Below are positions 41,201 to 49,679 of a stretch of DNA of 64,000 bases, piece after piece (the stretch's first letter is position 1; the number at the start of each line of letters is the position of its first letter). The position numbers were made by a program, and so were the translations under genes. This DNA is from Seminavis robusta (taxonomy: Eukaryota; Bacillariophyta; Bacillariophyceae; Naviculales; Naviculaceae): contig CAICTM010000031.1 in the NCBI GenBank assembly GCA_903772945.1, forward strand, positions 105,779 to 169,778, in the 5' to 3' direction. The notes beneath the pieces were generated by a model. It did no database searches, was not told the origin of the DNA, and saw only the letters and a list, made by a program, of their open reading frames with translations.

Positions 41201-41349
41201 AATTGCCTCCCCTCAAAGAGGAATACCCATCGCCCTCCGAATTAGTCCGGCTCCATCGTCGTCTCACTGTAGGAGGCGAATTGGTAGAAGATGCAATGGA
41301 GGCGATGGAAGCGATGGAAAGCTGTGACGAAGAGGACGGCGAAACATAG
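38207..41349 (+). pseudogene. Disrupted ~1,035-codon gene, probably transposon-derived
   Basis: Two ORFs (38207-39916 and 39862-41349) are parts of one reading frame, split by the 35-bp tandem duplication at 39823-39892. With one copy the frame would run through for 1,035 residues. I do not recognise the family with certainty. Features: an N-terminal basic helix, LIISADHGQGSFRIN in the middle, then GDLAAYSMLLGKENMSG followed by HCFRCQL. That resembles the LGKENMSxxxCxxC segment of large transposon-like proteins of protists and animals. Near the C-terminus are MKVHVWQHLWEDL and HNEEVIERRHQ, like the K.H..H and E...H blocks of the same proteins, then a Lys/Arg-rich coiled coil. As it stands the first part ends after a short foreign tail. 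Confidence 0.7.
39823..39892. repeat. Perfect 35-bp tandem duplication causing a frameshift
   Basis: 39823-39857 and 39858-39892 are identical. 35 is not a multiple of three, so reading through both copies shifts frame and meets TAA at 39914. The perfect identity implies a recent event or an assembly error. Confidence 0.95.
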
Positions 41350-41771
41350 ATGGAATGGTCATGGTGGAGGCTGTTTATTGTGTTGAAAGGAGGTTTGAAC
41401 TGAGCAGCGAAATTCGAAAAATAACTCTAACCCAATTATAGGTATATTTTACCGTGGTATATTTGGTATTTGAGCTCCGGAGTGGCCGATGAGGTAGTGG
41501 CTACCACCAATATAAGACAGCGAGATGCTAACATTTCTAAGACGGCATCGATATCCAACCAGCCACATCACGCGGATCGTAATGCGACTATACCGTAGAC
41601 TATCGGGGCTATAGCCGTGCTACTATACCCATCGTGCAAAGTTGCTTCAGAAGCTGGACGTCTATAGCTTAATCTATCTAAATCTGATAGCTATGAAGAG
41701 ATACGCGCATTGCTTCAGTGTCTGCAGCAGCTGTCAAATAGTTACGGTGTGAGTTGCTGTTGCGGAATCAT
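41350..41771. other. Spacer between the disrupted gene and the minus-strand unknown
   Basis: Nothing recognisable. Rich in TATA/CTATAG steps, for example ACTATACCGTAGACTATCGG near 41588. Confidence 0.5.
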
Positions 41772-42326
41772 TCAAGGGGAGGATACTTGCAGACCGCTGA
41801 TGTCAAGGTCGCTGAAATCGCTTTCATCGGAGGATGCTGCGTAGTTGGATTCTTCGTGCTTGGATCCCTCATTGTTGGAGTTTTCACAACCATCCTCCTT
41901 TGTGCTCAACACAGCGTCAACGACCACCTGGGAGGCGAATACCACGGCTTCGGAAAACAGGAAGGAAGGACCATCATTTCCATTCCAGGGCATTACTATT
42001 GTAACTTTGTCGAATCCTTCCGCATTGTTTTCTGGTAGATTGATGATACTCTTGATTGCTTTGGTTTTGGAGTGTGGGCTGATCACTTTCTTGGGAGGCT
42101 CGGCCGTCCAAATCTCATCAGGAGGCAGACAGATCGCAAGGGCGTTTCTATCTGCACCATCCTGGAGGACTGCGATACGAAAGAGAGCTTCATTTCCAAA
42201 ACGTTGCAAGATGACAGGCCCAACAAACCTTGAATCAGTTGTACCGACTCGAATATCCACAGTTGCTACCGACTCGGCTTTCGCATCCCCGATGTTGGTG
42301 GCCGCAACAGTCGTCCAGGATGGCAT
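41772..42326 (-). CDS. Unknown protein, 184 residues, acidic C-terminus
   Basis: ATG 42326 to stop 41772. The first 130 residues have ordinary globular composition (ESVATVDIRVGTTDSRFVGP, FGNEALFRIAVLQDGADR). The last 50 are acidic and Ser/Asn-rich (ASSDESDFSDLDISG). There are no membrane segments or catalytic motifs. It is divergent from the gene at 42576 across a 249-bp shared 5' region and lies beside the disrupted transposon-like gene, so it may belong to the same mobile element. The opposite strand is also open (41845-42744), but that frame has biased, unstructured composition, so the minus strand is preferred. No function assigned. Confidence 0.5.
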   Translation of the reverse strand: MPSWTTVAATNIGDAKAESVATVDIRVGTTDSRFVGPVILQRFGNEALFRIAVLQDGADRNALAICLPPDEIWTAEPPKKVISPHSKTKAIKSIINLPENNAEGFDKVTIVMPWNGNDGPSFLFSEAVVFASQVVVDAVLSTKEDGCENSNNEGSKHEESNYAASSDESDFSDLDISGLQVSSP

Positions 42327-42575
42327 GATTCGTTCCTTGTATTCAATCGTTCGTTGTATTCAAGTTGTGATCCTCGCGGCGCCCGATTCGAATGCATTGC
42401 TGATTGTTCCGTGTCTGCTTGCATTCAAACATAGCCCGCCAAAAGAATATTCTTTGAATTCAAATCGGGGCTTTCAGGATAAGAAACTCCAAGCTGTCGC
42501 AGCAATGCAAATTGATCGGTCGTCTTTCGAGCTCACAACCTGCAATTTGAGCAGACGCCAAAGCCATCAGCCATC

Positions 42576-43124
42576 ATGTCGGACGACCCATACCACCCAA
42601 AGGAATTCTTCAACCGTGAGCTGCTATGCAGCATCTATTTCGATGAGAAAGATGGGAGCAACAAGGAGATGGACGAACTTGTCACCGAACGTCTCAAGCC
42701 GCTCTCGGCCAAGGCCATGGAAGCCCTCAAGGTGGAAGTGGTAAAGGCTCTGCAGCTTGGCAAGGATGTGACTTTCTGTGTCACAATTGGTGGAAAGTAT
42801 TTCTGGGATCGCGATGATTTCAAGGGTTGGGTATCTAACTTTCTTGATCATGTTTCCTGCAAGCGCATTGCGTCTTCTTCAAACAACGCCGTTGTCATGA
42901 TGACAGATGAAGACATGGCTGTCACCATCCTCCTCTTTGGCCACAACAAGCTTGACATGCACATTGCCAAACCCCCACGCACTTGCAGGCCCATCATCAA
43001 GGCCAAACGTAAGAAGCAAGATGAAGATGACGACGATTTCGAGGAAGACCAGTACCTCTCACAGCAGGTCCAGCCTCTCCAGAAATACGCCCGCGTGGCT
43101 GGAAAAGTTCGCAACTGCAAGTAG
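42576..43124 (+). CDS. Unknown protein, 182 residues
   Basis: ATG 42576 to stop 43124. The protein begins MSDDPYHPKEFFNRELLCSI. It has a mixed alpha/beta-looking core (VTFCVTIGGKYFWDRDDFKG, VVMMTDEDMAVTILLFGHNK) and a C-terminal Lys-then-Asp/Glu stretch (KAKRKKQDEDDDDFEEDQ). There is no signal peptide, membrane helix or known motif. Divergently paired with the 184-residue unknown. Codon use looks normal for the window and the frame is uninterrupted, which supports a real gene. It may be cellular or part of the neighbouring candidate element. Confidence 0.6.
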   Translation: MSDDPYHPKEFFNRELLCSIYFDEKDGSNKEMDELVTERLKPLSAKAMEALKVEVVKALQLGKDVTFCVTIGGKYFWDRDDFKGWVSNFLDHVSCKRIASSSNNAVVMMTDEDMAVTILLFGHNKLDMHIAKPPRTCRPIIKAKRKKQDEDDDDFEEDQYLSQQVQPLQKYARVAGKVRNCK

Positions 43125-43530
43125 ACACATCTCTCCACTGATTCAACAAGCAGCAGCTTGTTAATCGGTCTGAGGGGCCGTCGTGGTGTCCACAACAACA
43201 CCATCGTGACCGAGTTTCATCCTTTATAATCGAGTAATGGACTAGGCGCTGCCTCCGATAAATCGACTTGAAATCGATCCGAATCGAATCGAACCCAACG
43301 ATCTGGGACTGCCAGACTTATGAAACAACTAGCCATTAACGCTATAAGCATTATGTTATCTGTAAATTTTCTGTCCCACGGAGGTTTGTACGCGATAGCC
43401 GATACGTAGAGGCTGAAACGACAGTGATCAGTCAAAACGTCATTCAAAATATGAAAAGTGAGGTTTCCGAGCTGGAAGGCCTCGTCATGCGACTGTTAGT
43501 CCCGGATTCTTCTTGCTATGGTCAAAGTCA

Positions 43531-43620
43531 CGTCGGATCGCTGAAAGTTGTTCACAAAGTCGTGTGCGAGTCGCAGGCGACTTTGGTACGACTTTTCGAA
43601 CGACTTTCAGCGATCCGACG
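43531..43620. repeat. 23-bp inverted repeat (one mismatch) around a 44-nt loop
   Basis: The left arm 43531-43553 starts CGTCGGATCGCTGAAAGT. The right arm 43598-43620 is its complement except at one position. The loop contains weaker complementary AAAGTCG/CGACTTT pairs, so the whole 90 bp can fold into a long hairpin. Confidence 0.9.
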
Positions 43621-43760
43621 CGACTTTATCGCCATACTTACAGTTAACTTGCGCGACTTTCAAAGTCATGTGAGAAAGTCGCACGCGACTTCGGTGCGAC
43701 TCGCATGCGACATTATGAACGACTTTTTATGCGACTTTGGTGCTCCTGTGCGACTTTATG
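43555..43760. repeat. Array of CGACTT(T) motifs
   Basis: Nine plus-strand CGACTT sites (near 43578, 43590, 43601, 43621, 43654, 43686, 43721, 43732, 43751) and two inverted AAAGTCG sites (43556, 43675) occur in about 200 bp, most preceded by G or A. Spacing is 10-35 bp. Such subterminal motif clusters are typical binding sites of transposases. Confidence 0.8.
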
Positions 43761-44065
43761 CCGATTTTGGCGATTTTCAGTCGTATGACCGGGCCTTCCT
43801 GGTTTCCGGAGGTTCCGGGTGAGGTTCAACTGCGCTGAACCTTCTGAAAAAGATTCTTTCTGTTGGGCCATTCTCCCTGTCCTGCATCCACTCATTTTTC
43901 GGCTTGCCAAAACCCCACGATGGCCAAGAGAAGTCGCTACCACTGGAATTGCCTCCATTGCTTTCTCTAAACAGCAGTAGTAGTACAACCCGGCAACGCA
44001 TCCATTAATTAAGCTACGGTATCCGGCTCCTCTGCTGTTCCCAGATTGCTACCCTCTCCACAAGA

Positions 44066-47000
44066 ATGGACTTGGTCCGGAAAGTTGGAGCTCGAAACAC
44101 CAAGCGAAACCGCTCTGCTGCGTCTCTTCGAGCATGTGTCTGTTTGGATCCCCAAGACGGCAGCAATGACAGAACTAATCTCCAGAAGAGGGACGTTTCA
44201 CTACTGGCCGTGAAAACAAGAAAACACAAGAGGCCACAGTGTCCAGAGAAGACCCCATGGAAATCCAAGAATGACGCCATTTTTCATTTATATTCAACGG
44301 ATTCTTCTACCAAAGGTGAAAACAGCGAACAAGTGATAGCCGCTGATGGCCCTTTGCATGCCATTGAATCGAGCTCTGGTGATATTCCAGTGGATCAGGT
44401 CGCAACTCCAGCAGCAGCAACTCCAGCAACAACAAATATTCCATTATCATCTATTGACAGTCTCGAGGAAAACACTGAAAAAATGCTCAATGAAACAATC
44501 TACCCGGTAGGATCTTTGGACATGCAAGCCTTTGAAGCAACCCGTGAGCTATTATTTGCTTGGACAAAAGTGGCCAGCCCCAGGAGCGTCGATCAATCCT
44601 TTCGGGTATTGGATCGGCTAGTCAAGGAACCAAACCTCAACTTGGAGCTGCCGGAAGATATCATCCAACAGCGAATCAATGTGAGCCTCTTGAATGCCGT
44701 CGTCCGAAATTGGGCCAATTGTTGGAAGCAAATTCCCAACACCGATTCACTCCCTGACCCAGATACTCTTTTGGCAAAAATTGAACAATGGAGCAGCATT
44801 GGATCGGCATTGTCGCTTCACGCATCCACCATGTCTCTGATTATGGCGGCGATTGTTTTCCGTCTCCAAGATAGTGCGGATGCTCACTACGTAGAGTCGC
44901 TGCTGTTGAAAATGATTCAAGAGTCGCAAAACAACAACAACAATAATCAGACTGGACTGGCACCGACCATACGAGAATACAATATTGTTATGAACGCCTT
45001 TGCCAAAGTAAAAGAGGCGGAATACGCGGAACAAATGTTACGACGTCTTTGCAACGAATATCAAAGTGGGGAATCCACTATCCGGCCAGATGCGGTGGGG
45101 TTTGGAACGGTTCTTCATGCATGGAAGGAATCTGGTCGAGACGATGCGGGTGAGCGGGCCGAGGCTCTTTTGGATGATATGATTGCATTGGGAAGAAACG
45201 AAAAGGACGAGTCACTGGCATTTCCAGTTTCTCAATGCTACTTTTCGGTGTTGTTGGCGTGGTGTGCCCCGAGAACCAAGCACTGTCTGCAACAAGCAGA
45301 ACGGTTCTTGCAGCGGATGCACGACGATTATCAGAATGGAAATGACCGTGCAAGACCGACCGAGGCATTTTATGGTTTGGTCCTTCATCGGTGGTCGCAG
45401 CTGGGCTGTGGAGAAGACAGCGAGCGTATTCTGCGGTGGATGCACAACGATTTATCACACAACAACAATATTCGTGCCCAAGCCAACAGTGTTCATTTCA
45501 ACGCAGCTATCCATGCCTGGTCGAAAACAGGGGCTCGTGACTCCCTACAAAGAGCGTTTTCGCTCTATGAAAACATGAAGTACATGAACATTCCTCCCAC
45601 GACGGCGACCTTTGGAAGTCTGCTAGTAGGCCTATCACGTTCCAAAGATCCCAAGAGAGGGGAGAAGGCAGAATCCCTCCTCAAGGAACAGCTGCAACGA
45701 TACAAAGAAGGAAACCATGAATGCAAGCCAGATGCTATGAACTACAATGTCGCAATGCACTGCTGGAGCTCGGTCGGGAACGCAAAGAAAGTCCTCCCCC
45801 TTCTTCACGAGCTTATCGTGCAGCATGACAAGGGAAACGTGCAAATTGCCGACGATAGAGCTTTCTGCACAGCACTTGCCGCTTTGTCTCGATCTCGCGA
45901 TCCAAACGCAATTGGACAGGCAGAGGCCATCTTTAATCAATTGAATGGGCTTTGTCATGCAGGTGTGTTTGACTTTTATCCGACGGCTGCCTGTTATACG
46001 GCGATGCAAGGCTGTTGGGCGAGTGCCGAGCTTCCCATGGTGTCAGGTCAAAAGTGCTTGTCGTTGTTGCAGGAGATGCAAAAGAAACATGCCGCAGGCG
46101 ATGAAACCTGGAGACCGAGAGAATCCAACTACAAAGTTGCCATTGATGCGTTTGCTCGAACCAACAATCCTCACGCTGCCGAAGAGGTGTGGTCATTGAT
46201 GTTTCAACATTATCTCGATGACAACGCAAGCGCGAAACCAGGCGTAGACTCCTGCAGAGCCCTTCTGTTGGGTTGGTTGATGTCAGACTCGCCAGATGCT
46301 ATCCCGAGAACACTCGAGTTGATTGATCGAATAGCGGATATTGAACGGTTGGACAATGCGACACTCAAACTTGAGCGAAACACTTACTATCTCCTTTTGG
46401 ATACGTGTTGTAAGTCTTCCAACCCGCACATAAGAAAAGGAGGCGCTGAAGCAGTCCTTCTCAAAATGAAGGAAATTCACAAAGAGTTCCATGGTGCCAT
46501 TGCGGCCGACACGACATGTTACAACATGGCCATGAACAGTTGGGGAAAGGTAGCCAACGCTGAACGTGCAGAAGCACTCTTTTGGGAAATGTTCAAGACT
46601 TTTTCCGAAACAGGGGACACTGGCATCGCACCTGATGATATATCAGTATCTACCGTGTTGGCAGCGTGGGCCAAGTCTAGCAACAAGGATGCGGTCTTGA
46701 GGGCCGAGGTTTTCTTTGAAAGGATTCAAAAGCTGATGGGTAAGGGACAGTTGCCGAATGTTCAATTGGACCCAATCTGTTATGCGTCCTTTCTGAGTTG
46801 CTTGGCAAAAGCAGGCACCAAAGAAGCCGCTGATTCAGCTGAAGCCGCCTTCTTAACGCTCCTGGAACGCTTTCGATTTGGGGATATGAACGCTAGGACG
46901 ATCGAGGGTTGCTACGATGGGCTGATCAAATGTTTGGCGAATGCTGGTCGAGTGGAAAGAGCAGAAGAGCTGTTGTTTGAAAGGCACAGGCTGATCACGA

Positions 47001-47677
47001 GTGGACGACCTGATCGAGACCAGCGACATCGTACCTGTAGCTCTGTGCTAAGAGCATGGCTGTCTTCAAGCGAAGCTGAAGCACCCGACCGTGCTGACAA
47101 GATGCTGCGTTGGATGAGCCACACCTTTCGTGGGAAGAAGGGGTCAGATGTTTTGACGAATTATGCTAGTGTGATACGCTGCTGGGCTCGGTCACGTCGA
47201 CACGATTCCGGTAAGCGCGCAGAACAGATTCTGCTTGAAATGACAAAACTGTTCGGGCCAAAGAAAGTCCATGCAACACATTGTTGTTCGGACGTGGTGT
47301 GCGCTTGGGCTCGTTCAGACGGGTTAGATCGTGCCGAAGAGCTGTTGCTGCGAATGTGCGACGACTACAAAGTTCAACGCAACAACGTCAAACCAGAGCT
47401 ACGAGCGTTCGTATCGGTGCTCGCAGCTCTTTCGAGGGCACAGCCATCAGGCATTCGTATGCGATGCATGCGCATTGTCGCAAACCTACGGGACCTCAGT
47501 CAAGGAAGCTCAGAATCCAACAAGGTTTTGGATTGCTGGAACAATGAGCCGCTGGGTATTGGTGACCGCTTCACTGCCTTCCTGGAGAAAATGGAGGAGT
47601 TTGATACACCAGATGCTGTGGCTACCAGTAGCGAGGATAGGCCATTTGGTGGCTTTGACCTGGCAATCAAAATCTAG
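44066..47677 (+). CDS. Large pentatricopeptide-repeat (PPR) protein
   Basis: A 1,203-residue single-exon protein from ATG 44066. After an Arg/Lys-rich N-terminus and a Pro/Ala/Thr linker (to about 150), the rest is a chain of some 20 helical-pair repeats of about 35 residues or slightly longer: TIREYNIVMNAFAKVKEAEY, VHFNAAIHAWSKTGARDSLQ, TCYNMAMNSWGKVANAERAE, DPICYASFLSCLAKAGTKEA. These have the PPR phasing (small residue, hydrophobic, then xxWxK/R). PPR proteins bind single-stranded RNA in plastids or mitochondria and control processing, stability or translation of organelle transcripts. No DYW or SMR domain was seen. The target organelle is unclear because the N-terminus lacks a textbook presequence. 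Confidence 0.85.
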   Translation: MDLVRKVGARNTKRNRSAASLRACVCLDPQDGSNDRTNLQKRDVSLLAVKTRKHKRPQCPEKTPWKSKNDAIFHLYSTDSSTKGENSEQVIAADGPLHAIESSSGDIPVDQVATPAAATPATTNIPLSSIDSLEENTEKMLNETIYPVGSLDMQAFEATRELLFAWTKVASPRSVDQSFRVLDRLVKEPNLNLELPEDIIQQRINVSLLNAVVRNWANCWKQIPNTDSLPDPDTLLAKIEQWSSIGSALSLHASTMSLIMAAIVFRLQDSADAHYVESLLLKMIQESQNNNNNNQTGLAPTIREYNIVMNAFAKVKEAEYAEQMLRRLCNEYQSGESTIRPDAVGFGTVLHAWKESGRDDAGERAEALLDDMIALGRNEKDESLAFPVSQCYFSVLLAWCAPRTKHCLQQAERFLQRMHDDYQNGNDRARPTEAFYGLVLHRWSQLGCGEDSERILRWMHNDLSHNNNIRAQANSVHFNAAIHAWSKTGARDSLQRAFSLYENMKYMNIPPTTATFGSLLVGLSRSKDPKRGEKAESLLKEQLQRYKEGNHECKPDAMNYNVAMHCWSSVGNAKKVLPLLHELIVQHDKGNVQIADDRAFCTALAALSRSRDPNAIGQAEAIFNQLNGLCHAGVFDFYPTAACYTAMQGCWASAELPMVSGQKCLSLLQEMQKKHAAGDETWRPRESNYKVAIDAFARTNNPHAAEEVWSLMFQHYLDDNASAKPGVDSCRALLLGWLMSDSPDAIPRTLELIDRIADIERLDNATLKLERNTYYLLLDTCCKSSNPHIRKGGAEAVLLKMKEIHKEFHGAIAADTTCYNMAMNSWGKVANAERAEALFWEMFKTFSETGDTGIAPDDISVSTVLAAWAKSSNKDAVLRAEVFFERIQKLMGKGQLPNVQLDPICYASFLSCLAKAGTKEAADSAEAAFLTLLERFRFGDMNARTIEGCYDGLIKCLANAGRVERAEELLFERHRLITSGRPDRDQRHRTCSSVLRAWLSSSEAEAPDRADKMLRWMSHTFRGKKGSDVLTNYASVIRCWARSRRHDSGKRAEQILLEMTKLFGPKKVHATHCCSDVVCAWARSDGLDRAEELLLRMCDDYKVQRNNVKPELRAFVSVLAALSRAQPSGIRMRCMRIVANLRDLSQGSSESNKVLDCWNNEPLGIGDRFTAFLEKMEEFDTPDAVATSSEDRPFGGFDLAIKI

Positions 47678-48152
47678 CTAGGTGACCTGGTGCGATGCTC
47701 ACAAGATTCATGACGATGAGAAGCCAACTCGGACCAGTTCAGCAAAGTTTCAGGAACTCAACACTGCTCCTCCGTGCATAGCAAACGAACCACAGTTGTC
47801 ACTAGCAAGCCGAAACAAGCAACGTTCTTTCCTTTTACGCTAGCTAGCCAAAAGGTGCTCATCACTTCCCACACAATCTCTAGCTTGTGTTCTCGGTCTT
47901 GTAGGTTCTTCCTCCCGAACTATGGAACGTCAATCTTTAAAAATAGACTTGACTAAACAATGATGATAGACCCATTCATGGAGTTGGTCCTTGCGAATCC
48001 CCCCCTCGAATTCTGGCTCTCTCAGCTCTGTAATAGTAGTCTTGTGCTCTGTACTGACGGCCTTGACCATTTCAATCTTGGCCCTCAGCTGGTCTTTTCC
48101 ATCCATTCCAGCATTTTTTCCTTCAGACCCTTTGATTCTTGTTCAATTTTTT
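47678..48152. other. Spacer holding the decayed 3' tail of the HA-domain gene
   Basis: The segment 47965-48152 (minus strand) still resembles the C-terminal repeat coding of the paralog at 49680-51326, but has stops and frameshifts. 47797-47885 also matches 49456-49550, the 3' flank of the paralog. Confidence 0.6.
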
Positions 48153-49037
48153 CTAGTCTGAATCATCCCTCCTGCAGCGTTTCTTGTTGTGGGGCTCCTT
48201 GAGATGGCGCAGCTTTCTCTCTTTGTGGTTTGGAGCAACTGTCTCGTTGTATGCGTCCTCATCCGAATCGTCCCCTTCCTCATCCAAATAATCCTTCCTG
48301 TGGCGATTGCTTCGGGACTGGCGAGGCATTTTTTTGATATGCCAGGCCTCTTTCCCCTGCAGCTGTTGGATTTTCTCACTCTGTAGCTGTTGGATTTTCT
48401 CACTCTGTAGCTGCTGGATTTTCTCACTCTGTAGCTGCATTTTTTCTTGGGTCATGACCAGTTTGTGAAGCAGCTGAAGTTTGCTTGGAATGGCTCCCTC
48501 CTCTTCTTCCTTCTGATCAGAATCATCTCGCTTCCAATGGGATTTCTCTTGGACATACCAGTATTCGTCCTCCTGCTGTTGAATGTAGGAACAGTTCCTC
48601 AACTTGGCAACAGCTGGCTTCCTTGCCTTGGCTGACCCACCAGCAGTGCCAGCAATATCATCGTGCCCGTCAAAGCTGACAGCCACAGTTTCAGTCTCAG
48701 AACCACTCCCACCACTCTCTTGTGGCATTCGGACAGTTGGAAAACCACACCACAAAAATCCAATGGCGTCAAGGGCCTTGATTCTGTCCTTGCTGATCTT
48801 CTTTCTCCTTCTCTCCTGCCTCTGGCAGGTTACCCAGCGCCCAAGCCCTGGAACACTTGCAGGAACTCGAAGGTGACCATGCTCCTTCTTGAACTCCTTC
48901 AGCTGCTCGTACCGGGCCTTCCACCGGTCATTATAGCTTGTGTATTCTTCGAACCCTGGTCTCTTTGTGTTCCTGGCCTTGGCTGGAGAATCGCCTTCTC
49001 TCTGAACAGAGGTGGATGCGGAGCTACCCGTCGACAT
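48153..49037 (-). CDS. HA-domain protein, truncated tandem copy
   Basis: About 294 residues from ATG 49037 (MSTGSSAST), aligned with the start of the neighbouring paralog; ATG 49118 is an alternative. Residues about 35-110 form one helicase-associated (HA) domain: YEQLKEFKKEHGHLRVPASV, LGRWVTCQRQERRRKK, IKALDAIGFLWCGFP. HA domains, three-helix modules thought to bind nucleic acid, are very abundant in diatoms. There is no helicase core. A Gln-rich coiled coil follows with three LQSEKIQQ units, then a basic/acidic tail ending RRDDSD. There TAG replaces a GAA of the paralog, and decayed homologous sequence continues beyond it. Confidence 0.75.
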   Translation of the reverse strand: MSTGSSASTSVQREGDSPAKARNTKRPGFEEYTSYNDRWKARYEQLKEFKKEHGHLRVPASVPGLGRWVTCQRQERRRKKISKDRIKALDAIGFLWCGFPTVRMPQESGGSGSETETVAVSFDGHDDIAGTAGGSAKARKPAVAKLRNCSYIQQQEDEYWYVQEKSHWKRDDSDQKEEEEGAIPSKLQLLHKLVMTQEKMQLQSEKIQQLQSEKIQQLQSEKIQQLQGKEAWHIKKMPRQSRSNRHRKDYLDEEGDDSDEDAYNETVAPNHKERKLRHLKEPHNKKRCRRDDSD

Positions 49038-49136
49038 TGGTGGGGAGAGTGGAATGTGAGGGGAGGCTGAACGGAGGGAAGAATCCAGAAGCCCTTTGAA
49101 ATGGAGGGAGTTCTTCATTTTTGAGTTACTTTCCAA

Positions 49137-49679
49137 CTCTACTGGCTTGCGACGATTCGATTCTCCAGCTGCGTATCTACTAGCTAGCTAGATTGTGAGC
49201 CACACTACCGATACCGGCACCGGTACCGGTACCGTACGGGCACGTCTTGTAGGTGTCGGCACTACGACGGTACATGTATGGTTCCGAGGGGGGTCCAAAA
49301 TACCATTGGAAGCCACAAATCCGGCAATTTTCGTTTGACCTTGAGGATCACTTCTTGCTTTGCGGGTATCATCCTGCTCCACCGCATACAGGTTGCACCA
49401 TCACCGAGTGTACACCAATATTTGCCTTCGTCGACGTCCCATCTTCTACGGAGGATGCATCACAGTTGTCAATAGCAAGCCAAAACAAGCAACATTCCTT
49501 ACATTTTACTCTAGTCAGAACGTACTCATCACTTCCCACACAATCTAGCTAAGTATTCACTCCCACAGCTATTATTCTAGGTTCGGTTCTTCCCCCCCCC
49601 CCCAACTACAGAACAGCACTCTTCTTTCCAACACAAAACTAACTAGACTTTACTACTGGTACCAGGTTCATAGACCTAT
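49137..49679. other. Spacer between the HA paralogs, with a GGTACC tract
   Basis: 49207-49238 is a run of ACCGG/GGTACC units. 49456-49550 duplicates the flank at 47797-47885. A C12 run lies at 49592. No gene. Confidence 0.6.

Larger units (their letters stand above)
43125..44065. other. Non-coding block with inverted repeat and CGACTTT array
   Basis: Short ORFs here fall inside the repeats and are not genes. Its notable content is listed as separate repeat features. Confidence 0.6.

Noticed and set aside
41450-41560. Possible tRNA-like fold (GGAGTGGCCGATGAGGTAGTGG)
   Set aside because: No T-loop GTTCRANNC or matching acceptor stem could be found by eye.
41845-42744. Plus-strand 299-codon ORF
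   Set aside because: Covers both the 184-codon minus gene and the start of the 182-codon plus gene in another frame; Ser/Thr/Arg-biased with no structure.
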